Below are positions 24,141 to 50,715 of a stretch of DNA of 64,000 nucleotides, piece after piece. Source of the stretch: Escarpia spicata (taxonomy: Eukaryota; Annelida; Polychaeta; Sabellida; Siboglinidae). The notes under the pieces are model-generated. The model worked only from the letters and a program-made list of their open reading frames with translations. It did no database searches and had not been told where the DNA came from. The translations under genes and the position numbers were made by a program. Position 1 is the stretch's first letter; the number at the start of each line of letters is the position of its first letter. The stretch lies in contig OZ023214.1 in assembly GCA_963995525.1 (NCBI GenBank), forward strand, positions 34,235,198-34,299,197. Direction: 5' to 3'.

Positions 24141-25989
24141 AAGCCGATCTCTTTTATTCCCCGTCTCTCGGTTGTCCTGCCTTAAGGACGTGTCTCGTCT
24201 CGCTGTCTTTTATTGCCCCGTTAGAGGCAAACTTGACAACTGTTCATTCATGCTTCGTAAGTCTATTGGTGCTACAATTCTCCGGGTGACAACGCTAAGC
24301 ATAAACTGTAGAGCTATTATTGTCGGCAGCTGACAAGTCAAAGTATACGAGAAGAAATACAAAGGAGTCAGAAGGCTATAATGGCGATTCCTGCTGAGGT
24401 AACATCTGCTGAGGCTATCTTGTGGTTGACAGGCATGCACGCCGGTGGGTTGATTTATTGGCATGCCAAAATATACAGTATAACAGTCTTCGTTTGTTAG
24501 GTTTGTTTATTTCATCAATCGATTATGTATTTTCGAATAATTAGCGAGGTGAAAGATCATAACAGTAACAGGCTTTGCATATATATTAATATAAATATCA
24601 TAAACTACTAATAAATGTCAGTGTCGCAATGTTCACCCATTATACAGTCGTCGTTCCAACTGAAATTATGACACCATTCAACAAGCGTGGGTGACCGTTC
24701 GATTTTATTCCTGCATTTTTGAATGTCCGTTTAGGCAGTTTATGCTTTCTCCCCTGTTTCAAATTTTTTTTATTGCTAAAGCCAAGGTGACACTAGTTCC
24801 ACACGGAGTTTAAAGCAAAACGCATCCACGACTCACACAATGCTCGAAGGGCACTTACAAGAACAACGTACCCTGGACATTTATATTGCGGTGCCGGTGA
24901 TTGTAGCGGACTTTGCACCAAGTCTGGGATCTAGACAGTCACTGTTCTATGTGTTTGTGTGACATAGTGCTTGTGCCCGGCGTACGGGAGTGAACGTATC
25001 CTCCCCCCACACACTCCACTGCAGACAGCTGATACCCGCACTCTGTAGCACTCGATATGTAACGTTTACAGGACCTACACGTTACTGTTTACGATCACTA
25101 CAATTATTGCTTATTATATATAAACTGTGGGTTCCTGTGGAATAATTCAGATTGGAAATAACAAATTGTTTGTCGGCATGATGTTTTGTCAGCATGAAGA
25201 GACGTATAGCAACCTCATTCCAGTTAGCAGCGTCGTTGTGATAGTAACGTAACAAGGAGCAGCAGGAGCAGCAGAAGCAGCAGCAGCAGCAGCAGCAAAG
25301 GCAACGGCGGTATTTTCTATAGAAAGGAACGCATAATATACCAGTGGCGACACCTATCGAATGCGAGAACAACTACTATAACTTAGAGAGCGAGGTTTTG
25401 CGTTTATTCATTGAAAACTTGCATTGATCACATTTGCTATAGTTCGACGCCATTTTCGAGCCCTTTGCGTTACAATATTATCTTTGGATGTGTCATTCTG
25501 AACTGCGATCAATGTATGATATAAAAAATAGATTATTCAACTATCTGTGGAAAGATCATCGAAAGAACTGTCCTATCCAGTTACACATGTGTTGACATTG
25601 CACCCATATATATGTGAATATGCTAACTTTGGGAGAAGTCCAGCAGTATTTCCTCCCAGGTGTCGAAATCCGTTCGCCTCTTTAGGTGTTCAATCGCTTC
25701 CTTGGACGATTTGCACCTCGTTTAACAATTGGCAATGTATTTCATGTGTGTGCGAGTGTAAAAGAGGTAAACAGAGCGCGAATTAAAGTACATGCATACG
25801 AAACTAATCCGACTCTCCCAGCCAAAACATGTCTGCTCATATATTGTATAAGAGTTAACAAGAACGACAATGGTAGTGATACAGTTGGTCTGCATTCTAT
25901 TTATGTTGACCTCTGACACTATAGGCAGATGGCATATATCAATGAGAGCGACAGTCGTACTGATGTTACATCGCTCGTGGGACCTTGTA

Positions 25990-38690
<12,701 letters not shown>

Positions 38691-40245
38691 CTCGCCGATA
38701 GTTCCTTGCCAACTGGACACAGTGTCACACAAGATACCTAATTTCAAGCTGGTGTCCGGGAGACTGTCAGTTTAACTGACATCTCAATTATGCACGGCTG
38801 TCGGCGCTATGGCAGTGCTCCAACATCATATACGATAATCGATTAAACATAGGCATTCTGCTGATAGGCCGTTATATCGAAGGCAACGTGCGTCAGGTGC
38901 ACCTAGTTTAATAGCAAGGCAGTTTCGTTAGATTATGATTGCCGTTATGTCCTCGTAAAACTGGGTTCTCAACCACTGACTTCGTCATGCCGACCAACGA
39001 GCATTTTTGTGAGGTATTGGCTTGGACGCAAAAATTGCGTACCCAAGAGTCACACATCCATAACTAGTTTAATCGCATCATCTCCGATATCACCCTTTGC
39101 ATTTGCATTTAAACACTCACAGATAAAATAGTCATTGATGTTTCTGGCACCTTTCAGTTGTTATGGTCGTTAATGCGCCATCCACAACAGCTTGTGATAC
39201 AGATATCGCCGAGTATTATCACTGACGAGTCGGTTCTGGACTGAGGTAAACAAACGCAGTAACGATAAAATATTATCTTTTTATCTGACCACAGAATGTT
39301 GCAAATATATATCCAGTTAAACAGTGCCTGATAATTCTTATACTCTGGGATTGTCCGTCGATCATCAGCATTTATTAGTTCACAATAAAGATGGTTGTTG
39401 CATGCGACTAACGTCATGTCTCGGTACCCCGCCCACTCGGAAGTGATGAACATGTGAATGATCAGTTACTTTGTTGCCAGCTGTATGAATAATCAATTAC
39501 ATTTGTACAATGTGTACCTTGCTTCATCAGCGCAACGTAAGATAAGCTTTAGGTCACGAACAATTCTAGTTTTTAAATTATAGTTGGCAAACCATAGCAT
39601 TACAGCCTTGTTATGGTTATGTTTGCATGCTGTGATGTGCAAAAGTGTACTGAGTTGATTCAGGCCATCTTAGTCTACACAATTCGGAGCTGTAGCATTA
39701 CTTTTGGTGCTAACAGGCATTGTGCCAATCTTTATAACAGTGACATTTGTAGGGATATTACTATCAATTACGTGTATAGAATACAAAAAGGGAGAGGGAG
39801 CTTAGCGGGTCAAGTCTAGTCATCCATTAGTGTTCCTTGCTTCCTTGTATTGGCGCAATAGATGATTTGATTTTGATTATGATTTTATCTTAAAACCAAG
39901 GGACCCTTTCGTAATGACTCTAATTATTATTATCACTACTCTGACTCTCAGTGAGAAGCTGCCTAGTTTCTCGCTGAGAGCTGTACACCGGGACAACTGC
40001 TTCCACCATTACAGTCCTTTCATCTAAAACTTGTTTCCGCTGACTACTTAAAGGAAATAAAAATAAGGCATTAGCTAAAATCCTTTTTCCATGTGTACAC
40101 AAAGTTTAACATTGTATGTAACATTTGACAACATTAAACAAATACAGAAAAATACATTTGTAGCATAAATTCGATTTTAAGCCCGGCTGTGAAGCGATTC
40201 CCGCGGAAAATTAAATGTTAATGAGCTAGGCGATCACGTGGTATC
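38691..40245. other. Upstream of carboxypeptidase gene
   Basis: Should contain the carboxypeptidase promoter, but I see no TATA box near the ATG. A small hairpin CTCTCAGTGAGAA-loop-TTCTCGCTGAGAG lies at about 39945-39981. No other gene is seen. Confidence 0.35.
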
Positions 40246-40692
40246 ATGACGTCACTTATGACACACACTCGCATCAGGCCGACCCTTTCCATGCATTCAG
40301 AGCATGTTTACAAGGATAGCTTTTGGGTCGAAACGAGCGTCAGAATGAGTTATTGTGCAATATTCCGACGTAATACAAACACTAGTCATCACAGAGGAAC
40401 AAACGTTTATCTTACGGTTCCACCTGAATCGAATTTTATTCAAAACAACGAATGCGAATGGGCCTACAAGTCGACTAGATTTCGCCGAGCTTGCGCTCGT
40501 TTTCAGAATAATTATATCGAATGCAACCAACGGGAGATAATCTACACAAATAAACATACATAGCAAACATATATTGTATTCAGCTACAGAAAGTAACGTG
40601 CATAATCTCATAATATCGCTAGAATATCGATATATGAAGCAGAAGATGTACAATTTATCATAACAACTTAAATCAGTCAGTGAATTTATGTT

Positions 40693-40780
40693 GGTGCCGC
40701 TAGCTCAGTTGGTAGACGCGTTGGTTTCTTGCCATTTACTTTACAATCGGGCGACGCCGGTTCAATTCTGACAGCATGCA
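40693..40780 (+). other. Degenerate tRNA-like unit, arm 1
   Basis: A box TAGCTCAGTTGG at 40701 and B box GGTTCAATTC at 40759; a T run (TTTT) at 40800 could end polymerase III transcription. The acceptor stem does not pair and the anticodon arm is unclear, so this is not a working tRNA gene. Transcription would run into the loop. Confidence 0.55.
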
Positions 40781-41035
40781 AACTATTGATCACAATCTGT
40801 TTTCACATATATAATTACAATATTTTACCGTACAATATATTTACAATTAATAAATTATATATCCATTACATTATATTTGTTTGGATAAATACAATTTAGA
40901 AACATCGTTATATAATGACCATATTTTCATTTTTGTGGCGAATAAATAATGACTACAAAAATAAGAATTATTTACAAACAGTGCATTACTTCGTGAAAAC
41001 ATAAACAAAAAAGTGTAAAGAAAAATAAATGGTTT

Positions 41036-41122
41036 GCATGCTGTCAGGATTGAACCAGCGTCGCCTGATTGTAAAATAAACGACACGTAAACAACGCGCC
41101 TACCCACTAAGCTAGCGGGACC
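41036..41122 (-). other. Degenerate tRNA-like unit, arm 2
   Basis: The reverse complement has A box TAGCTTAGTGGG and B box GGTTCAATCC, followed by TTTTT inside the loop. It faces the arm 1 copy across 248 bp. Confidence 0.55.
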
Positions 41123-41566
41123 AGCGGAAACTGCCTGTCTGATTTATGTTGTTATGATAAATTGTACAACTCCTTCATATATCGATATTCTGTTGATATT
41201 ATGAGATTATGCACGTTACTTTATGTAGCTGGATACAATACATGTTTGCTATGTATGTTTATTGGTGTAGATTATCTCCCGTTGGTTGCATTCGATATAA
41301 TTATTCTGAAAACGAGCCCAAGCTCGGCGAAACCTAATCGACTTGTAGGCCCATTCCCATTCGTTGTTTTGAATAAAATTCGATTAATGTGGAACCGTAA
41401 GATAACTGCTTGTTCCTCTGTGATCACTAGTGTTTGTATTACGTCGGAATGTTGCACAATAACTCATTCTGACGCTTGTTTCGACCCAAAAGCTATACTT
41501 GTAAACATGCTCTGAATGCATGGAAAGGGTCGGCCTGATGCGAGTTGGAGTCATAAGTGACGTCAT

Positions 41567-42110
41567 ATCTCGGCATCCCGAAAAGCGAGCAAAAAATATG
41601 CATATTCGAAAATGTCCGGATGCACAGCATAAAATGTGGAATTTTTAATTCATTGAATTTGTTTGCTTGGTGGACGTGGAAATAGATAGCAGGATGTAAT
41701 TTAACATGAATTCAAGCAATCTATGTTTTTATTCCCTTTGATATACAGTATCGCCAGTTACGTTATTGCATGCAGCAGATACTAATTTCCCGGTAGCGAT
41801 CGCTTCCCGGTAAATCGAACACAACACCACCTTGGCGCCTTCTGGAGAATGCCTCTCCATTCAATGTGTCCACTAAAGTATATAAATAAATAAATGTAAA
41901 TAACTACCTTCGTATGATTTATAATACATAATTGATTAGTAACTCATGTGTCAATGGTGTGAGAAATCGAATGAATATAAAACTATGCAAATATATACAT
42001 GGGCGCCTCGGTTGAGATACAGTTACAATGGTCCAAACTTAGCGTAATACTACATTATTCATGATCACAATGTTGTTATGCGTAGGACCGCTACTCTTGT
42101 CCATATGGCG
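41567..42110. other. Intergenic, nothing recognised
   Basis: AT-rich sequence between the palindrome and the minisatellite, without repeats or exons that I can see. Confidence 0.35.
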
Positions 42111-42112
42111 CC

Positions 42113-42672
42113 TGGCATGAACCGTTACTGCTATTAATGTAGCGTTGGCATGAACCGTTATTGCTATTGATGTGGCGTTGGCATGAACCGTTACTGGTAT
42201 TAATGTGGCGTTGTCATGAACCGTTCTGCTATTGATTTGGCGTTGGCATGAACCGTAACTGGTATTGATATGGCGTTGGCATGAACCGTAACTGCTATTG
42301 ATGTGGCGTTGGCATGAAACGTTACTGCTATTGATGTGTCGTTGGCATGAACCGATACTGGCATTGATATGGCGTTGGCATGAAACGTTACTGCTATTGA
42401 TGTGGCGCAGACATGAACCGTGACTGCTACTGATGTGGCGTTGGCATGAAACGTTACTGCTGTTGATGTGGCGCTGGCATGAAACGTTACTGCTATTGAT
42501 GTGGCGCTGGCATGAACCGTTGCTGCTATTGATGTGGCGTTTGCATGAACCGTTACTGTGACGTTGGAATGATCACCACAGTTGCTGATGTCGCGTTGGC
42601 ATAAGCTGCTGTTGATGTTGATGTAACTTTCGCATAATGTGGCATGAACGTTTACTGCCATTGATGTGGCGT
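42113..42672. repeat. 33-bp minisatellite
   Basis: About 16 imperfect units of 33 bp built on GGCATGAACCGTTACTGCTA followed by TTGATGTGGCGTT. Because 33 is a multiple of three, a minus-strand frame (42661-42200) stays open with an 11-residue repeat VHANATSIAVT. Variants change amino acids freely (V/F, T/A, I/M), which argues against selection on a protein. CATGAACC-like words continue weakly to about 42940. Confidence 0.85.
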
Positions 42673-42956
42673 TTTTACTTTCACTTACACATATCCGATA
42701 CGGTTCTTATAGTCCAGTAGCTTTTAATCAATTTTCACGCATGTTTGCGCGCATGTGAGAGGTGATTGTGTTTTGCTGATACCAAGTCTGATTTTGAAGG
42801 AGATTATAGATGTGGTGATACTACAGGGCATTCCATCGATTCACGATGATTTTCTGTCTGAAGAATTGTAGCTGCTATTGATGTCGTAACTGCTATCATG
42901 AATAGTAACTTCTAGTGATGTCGCGTTTTCATGAGCCGTAACTGCTAGCACTCATG

Positions 42957-43238
42957 TGGACACACACACACGCACACGCACACGCACACGCACACGCACA
43001 CGCACACGCACACGCACACGCACACGCACACGCACACGCACACGCACACGCACACGCACACGCACACGCACACGCACACGCACACGCACACGCACACGCA
43101 CACGCACACGCACACGCACACGCACACGCACACGCACACGCACACGCACACGCACACGCACACGCACACGCACACGCACACGCACACGCACACGCACACG
43201 CACACGCACACGCACACGCACACGCACACACACACACA
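42957..43238. repeat. (CACACG)n hexanucleotide array
   Basis: About 43-45 units of CACACG with no internal mismatch that I can see, bordered by plain CA. Strict purine-pyrimidine alternation with regular CpG makes it a good Z-DNA former. All six frames stay open without meaning. Confidence 0.97.
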
Positions 43239-43914
43239 TTATGATTCGTTCGGCCACGCAGAGACGCACTAGGTAAATGAGGAATGGTTGTAGTAATTAC
43301 TTTTCCAAGCAGTATTGCATGGGATTAATTTGTACATTCCATGTGCTATATATTACTGCATATTTCCTCTGGTGATAACGAATAGACGCTGACCACTCGG
43401 GTACGAGATCTGTGGGGATTTTCCCGCATTTCAGAATCAGCAACTTGGCTGGGATGACATTGAGGGGGATCAGCTTCCGGTGTGTTTTTATTCTGGACAA
43501 AACGAGCTGTGTCACTTTCAACATTTTCTCAGACGATGTCGGTTAAGTCGAGTTTAATATGCTGTAAAAGTTTAAATATAATCGTACGACCAGTGTCCAA
43601 CGGAGCGCAATGAACGCTATAATGGCCGTCTATGAGACATCAATTGTGGTCGTACACTCCACATAGAACATCCCTATTCTGGTGCACCCATTCGCGGTTA
43701 TGAATAGCGGATAATAACTTAATAGGGCTTCAATAAACATAACGTTATTCTACTCGAAATAAAGTTAACGACGGTTATACGTCTCGTTAAGTTGATATAT
43801 GCATTTCTTTACAAGTAAAGGTGCTGCGTTAACGGTTCTTTTGATCCATTCAAAGCTTCACACAATGATGTATCTTGTTATAATTCTCTTATATGAAGTC
43901 ACGCGCGTGTGTGT

Positions 43915-43957
<43 letters not shown>

Positions 43958-44229
43958 CGTGTGTGCGTGTGCATCTGCGTGTGCTTATGTAAATGGAACC
44001 TTTGTATGTTGCTGGCAGTGGGGCAGCCCACATAATATTGCTAGCATTTGCCACCACAATGGAACATTTATCATTGTATTTGTTGTATCTTCTTGTTGAA
44101 TAAATGTTCGTTATGGCCACTTCGAGGAGCGCTTTCGGCATTGAAGCCGTTTCCCAGACCCATGAGCAAAGTATTGTTTGAATGTTTGGGGATGGGCCAC
44201 CAGTTCTTGCGTGAACACATAATTGTGCA
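43239..44229. other. Intergenic with GT array and MITE relic
   Basis: An interrupted GT/GC array lies at 43905-43985. At 43548-43650 words such as ATATGCTGT and TATAATGGCCGTCTATG resemble the right end of the MITE at 62291-62728, suggesting a decayed copy. No gene recognised. Confidence 0.4.
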
Positions 44230-44700
44230 TATGATTTGAAGCGGTTGTTTCTAATATGTTTTTCGTCATTCACTTGCCATATGTGAATCCCAGTATCTTC
44301 TCGCCACAACAGTTTAGGTTTGATTGCAGGGTGATTATTCTTTGGAGGGTTATGTTCATTTCAGAAGCTTGTTTCCAACATGTCTTGGTCAAATTTATTT
44401 TGGCGTTGTTTTAAGTGTGGCTTGTTTTCTTTGCAATCTAATTAGTAACCCGTTATCCGGGACAATTAAGAGAGCTTTTGTATTGATGTTTTGGCTAGTA
44501 TTGATCAGTGTGGTTTTCCTTAAAAAGGCACACGATGCGTCTATGTCTATATTTATACTATTGAGTGGTTTTGTATTCCGAATTGGGATTAGGTTAACAT
44601 CAAAGCAAAGGTCACTGCCTTATGGTCACTCACGCCAGGTTGAGTGTTGTTAATCTACTCCAGTAAGAAGATATACCGCTATAATTAACTGTTGCGATAG
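44230..44700 (-). mobile_element. Possible LINE endonuclease relic
   Basis: The minus strand encodes NNTQPGVSDHKAVTFALML, which looks like the C-terminal SDH motif of the APE-type endonuclease in LINEs. The remainder has stops in all frames. Family and true limits are unknown. Confidence 0.35.
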
Positions 44701-44729
44701 ATTCGAAGTGAGTTATGTAGTTAAATGTA

Positions 44730-44890
44730 AATGTAAATGTTTATTGATTTCTATAGCACCATATTTATACAATACTTCTCTGTGGTGCTGTACAGTACAA
44801 TACATGGCATAGTAGAAAGTTAAAACAACACAATCATTCAATATAATACAAATATTGATATAAAAAGGTAAAACTATAAAATTAATAATT
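44730..44890. repeat. SINE-tail-like interspersed repeat
   Basis: TAAATGTTTATTGATTTCTA, then TAGCACCATATTTATACAAT and GGTGCTGTACAGTACAATAC. This is the common end of short retroelements in marine invertebrates. No head with polymerase III boxes is seen. Confidence 0.35.
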
Positions 44891-44899
44891 TCAATAGAA

Positions 44900-45916
44900 A
44901 CATCGAACATATTTTATATAATTATCTAACAAGTGTAAAACTATTTAAATTAAAACATACCTTTCAAGTACTACGGTTTAGCCGTAGTTACTACGATTTT
45001 ATTGATAAAATGAAAACTACGGTTTTCCGCTTGTGTTTTGAGATTCGCCGACCGACACACTCATCAAAGTTTCTTATCGTTCGCGCTCTTTTCCGGGCCT
45101 GGTAGAATGCCTGTACAATTCGTGCAGTGCCACGGGACGAGCACTCACCAACGCATTTTCGTGTTATGCGCAGGCGCGAACTTACTTACAGATCCCGTGG
45201 GCGCCATGTGTCGCATAGGGCAAACTTGTTTTTATAACGTGCGTCAATGGGCATTTACGTGTAAAGATTTTGGTTTTTACTGATAATTTATGGTTTTTGC
45301 TTGCCATGATTACTGTTTGGTTCCACAGGACTTGACAGGTGTGGTAAAATTGATGTCCAAAATGTGGATATAAATTTACATATTATATCAGTGGTAGGAA
45401 CTGCCAATGACCTATTTCCTCGATTAATATATACAAATAAAACATGATACACTTTCATCAATTGTCCTTAGACGTTGACGTTCGTAAAACGGCTTTATAT
45501 ATACCCTCATGTAAAATAGTAAATACTCTTTAATCGTTGGACGAATAACAAACATCTTAGTACGATACGTGACGTTAAAAACCAAGCTTCATATTCAGTA
45601 TACATATTAGACTGGGCAATATGAACGTATGGAATATAACACATCAATCATTTATTATAATCGATATTTATAACAAGAGCAATGTCAAATTACATGGATT
45701 ACAGTAAATATATCCTAGTATCAGTGATTTATTCATACATCAGTTGTGTAACCGTAACTGCGACTAAGGTCAGATTAACATAAAGGTTATAGTGTCCCAG
45801 TCATTCCGGTCAACGTGAAGTGCGTGTTCAGCTGGTGTCATGACAATGCATTTATATGCTAGGCGAGAACAGTTAGGGCATATCACCCAACTCGCTTGAC
45901 AGCCAAACCACCGGAT
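44900..45916. other. Upstream of small secreted gene
   Basis: Contains the short palindrome CTACGGTTTAGCCGTAG at about 44973 and repeated CTACGGTTT words, possibly the edge of a DNA element. The promoter of the gene at 45962 should lie at its right end; no clear TATA box. Confidence 0.3.
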
Positions 45917-45961
45917 ATGTTTATTGGACCAGACGCGTCAGCCAGTGGACATAACAACGGG

Positions 45962-48030
<2,069 letters not shown>

Positions 48031-48247
48031 TACGCACTGACATGGAGAGCGTGTATTTATTGCAGACATTGATGTAACCTTGTCACTCATTAACTGTGAT
48101 GAATGTGGTCTTTGACCAATAATCGCTTGAAAATGGAACATTGAAAGAATTGTGTAAAAACATTATGGAATATGTGTATTGATGTGCGTTGTTGTACATG
48201 TGCGTACGTACTATAACAAATTACAACCACTATTGACATGTAAAGTT

Positions 48248-48253
48248 AATAAA
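48248..48253 (+). terminator. Polyadenylation signal AATAAA
   Basis: AATAAA 218 bp after the stop of the secreted peptide gene, in a suitably AT-rich 3' UTR. Confidence 0.55.
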
Positions 48254-48462
48254 TTAACACAACCAACATAAAACAAGAACAAATGACGTAGCACCGAGAT
48301 ATAGTTTCAGACCGGGATGCGATGTTTAACTGGTCCGAACCTAGTTTTGCAATACAAGTTGTTTTGTTCTTGCATTCTAATAGTACGTTACCAGCTTATT
48401 CCAAGTCTGGCTGCAGCCAGACACAAAACAGTGAGCATTTGGTAAAACATGCGTTTAAGTGA

Positions 48463-49672
48463 TTTAACAATATTTAACAAGATTGACACCAAGGGAATTA
48501 ACTCTAGATGGCAGGTGGACAAGGACGCCTTTTGGCTTATCGAGAGTCCAACTCTACGTGTATCCAGCCTTTCTAAGGTATGTGTCCATTTTATTTGTAA
48601 ACTTATTCACGCTACTGGCACCCATTTAACCAGCAGATAATATGTTCCATTCAATTACAGTCCGTTGTGAAAATGAGAACTTTCTTATATCTAATCGACG
48701 CTGCTCCTTTACTAATGTAACTTCATGTCCTCTAGTCCTTCTATCTTTTTTAACTGAGAACAAATATTTATATTAATATTTTCACAGCCATTCAATGTTT
48801 TGAGCACTTCTATCTGATCTCCTCTCAATCTCCTGGTCTGTAGTGTTGTTAAACCACATTCTCCTATTTTTCGCGTATTTCTTAACTAAGATCCCTTAGT
48901 TTGGGAATCATTTTAGTTGCTCTCCTCTGTAATCGTTCTAGCATATGTATGTCCCTGCGATATGGCCTCCACACTTGTATACACTATTCTAAATAAGGCC
49001 TAAATAGTGCATTGTACGGCGTTATTATAACTTCTTTTTTCGTGATACGTTATGTTTCGCCTAATTAATCAAAGGATTTGAGTTCCCTTTGGAGCTACAA
49101 TTCCAAACTCCCCTGAAACCTTCATATCAGCATTAATAGCAAACCGTAAGTCCTTTTCTTTTACTTAGTACTTAGTACAATAGTGAATACTCCCCATTGT
49201 ATATTGCACATCTTCGTTCCCATGTCCTATGTGGAGGTATTTACATTTCCCACAATTTAGCCACTTTTCAGACCATTTGATCAACCTGTCAAGATCAACT
49301 TGTAAATGCTGTCTAACTCCATCACGTTTAATCCTTCTAGCCATTTTTGTATCATCCGCAAATGTCAACACATTGCTTGTAATATTATCGTCCAAACTAA
49401 TTTCCGGTTTGAAGCCTCCCCATCAACTACTACCCGTTGTCTTCCGTCAATCAGCCTTTTTCTATCCAGTTTATTATATCACTTCCTGTGCCATGGACCT
49501 TTAGTTTAAGAAGTAATCTTTGATGTGACACGTTGTCGAAAACTTTCTGAAAATCTAAGTAAATGATCCCTCGTCTACCCACTTAGAATGATCTTCAAAA
49601 AACATAACATATTTGCTAAGCGTGACCTCGCTTTTAGAAACCCATGTTGATATGGGTTTATCAAGCTATGTT
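48463..49672 (-). mobile_element. CR1-like LINE copy 2, 5' truncated
   Basis: The minus strand carries LTFADDTKMARRIKRDG (FADD is the reverse-transcriptase active site), KWLNCGKCKYLHIGHGNEDV and, towards the 3' end, the same C-terminus and AACAAGATT tail as copy 1. The 5' break lies within the reverse transcriptase (NPYQHGFLKARS region) and directly abuts a SINE tail. Frames are broken. Confidence 0.8.
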
Positions 49673-49785
49673 TAATCGAGATGGTGTTCGACTGAACAGG
49701 TCTGCCAGGCAGTAAAGTGTAAAGCGGTTTGAGCGGTCACGAGGACTGGATACTGCGCTATATAAGGACATACCTTTTATCTATA
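49673..49785 (+). mobile_element. SINE 3' fragment, copy C
   Basis: ATCGAGATGGTGTTCGACTG, GTCTGCCAGGCAGTAAAGTG and ACTGGATACTGCGCTATATA match the last third of the SINE copies at 20209 and 50385. The head is missing; the left edge coincides with the truncated end of LINE copy 2. Confidence 0.75.
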
Positions 49786-50384
49786 ATAATTAGGCCATTA
49801 TCGCAAAGTATAACGTATACGGATTCTGAAACCGAAGAATATATCTTTATACAACAACATAAACTACTGTTAACTACTCATATCCAAAATATGTTGGAGG
49901 ATGACGCTGTCAACGATTGTAACCAAGACATGTATTCAGGTGTGGGGGGGGGCTGTTTGACAAATATACCTTTTACAAAAAGATAAATCATCGTGACTAA
50001 AAACTAATTCAATTAAATATTTATTACACTAGAGGATAAAATAAACGAGACACGCGTAACCCCTATGTATATCAATATAATATAATAGTGTAATTGATAC
50101 GTAAAACAATTACATCTATACAAAACATACCATGCATTGCTTTCCGTGATCTGGTATTTTAGTATATATATATATATATATATACATACTGCTATATACC
50201 AAACTACAGCGTTTTGTTATATGCACTGCCTGCTCGGCGCTTTTTACACGCTCCATCGGGAACCAGCTAAGGCCGCAAAGAGCAAGAACCAGAGGGTCAG
50301 ATATAGTCTCCCACCCTGTAAGTCCACGACGGGTTATACTTTTACCTCCTGTGTAAGGATCTTTTTCTTCCACCGTTACAGGCA
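49786..50384. other. Intergenic, TA run only
   Basis: A (TA)n run at 50163-50184. No gene seen. Confidence 0.4.
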
Positions 50385-50715
50385 AAGAGGGGCGCAGTGG
50401 CTCAGCGGATAGGGTTTCGGACTCTCGACCGAGAGAACCCGGGTTCGAATCTTGTGCTGCGGTGTCGAACCTTGGGCAAGTTCATTCACTGTACATCTTC
50501 AGTTCACTCAGCTGTATGAATGAGTACCTAGCTATAGACAGTGTTGGATACGTATATACGAATAATTGTTGCGCATTAATTGCAGCGTGGCTTGATGCTT
50601 CCCAGAGAAGTCGAGATGGTGTTCGATTGAACAGGTCTGCCAGGGAATAAAATGTAAAGCGCTTGGGGCAGTCCTGTGAACTGGATACTGCGCTATGTAA
50701 GACCTTACGTTTTAT
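50385..50715 (+). mobile_element. tRNA-derived SINE, copy B
   Basis: The best-kept copy. A box TGGCTCAGCGG at 50398 and B box GGGTTCGAAT at 50441 have textbook form. The hairpin CTCTCGACCGAGAG between them resembles an anticodon arm. The body and tail match copy A, ending ACTGGATACTGCGCTATGTA. Confidence 0.85.

Larger units (their letters stand above)
20536..25989. other. Intergenic between SINE and carboxypeptidase gene
   Basis: No host gene recognised. The stretch holds a (GAC)n run (21527-21562), TA-rich runs (24078-24140), an AGC trinucleotide run (25255-25297) and a probable CR1 relic at 23865-24005. Minus-strand TTTATT at 25402 is one possible, distant polyadenylation signal for the carboxypeptidase gene. 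Confidence 0.35.
40246..41566. repeat. 1.3-kb palindrome with a tRNA-like unit in each arm
   Basis: Arm 1 is 40246-40783 and arm 2 is 41032-41566 inverted; the loop is 248 bp. The arms match along their whole length with scattered substitutions and one small indel near 40640. Both start ATGACGTCACTTATGAC at the outer edge and end in a tRNA-like unit plus GACAGCATGCAAAC at the loop. The bases outside the palindrome are ATC on each side, which could be a 3-bp target duplication. Open frames of 60-118 codons appear in both arms only because the arms are copies. Confidence 0.9.

Noticed and set aside
40246..40563. 105-codon frame duplicated at 41566-41384
   Set aside because: The two similar proteins arise because the arms of the palindrome are copies; stops differ and no family is recognised.
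40693..40780. Functional tRNA gene
   Set aside because: A and B boxes are good, but the acceptor stem and anticodon arm do not fold.
42113..42672. CRISPR-like array
   Set aside because: Units are head-to-tail without unique spacers, and the genome is eukaryotic.
42929..43276. Long open frames in all six frames
   Set aside because: They are dipeptide polymers from the CACACG array, not genes. The same holds for frames in the CA, GT, TGCC, CTGT and GAGT arrays.
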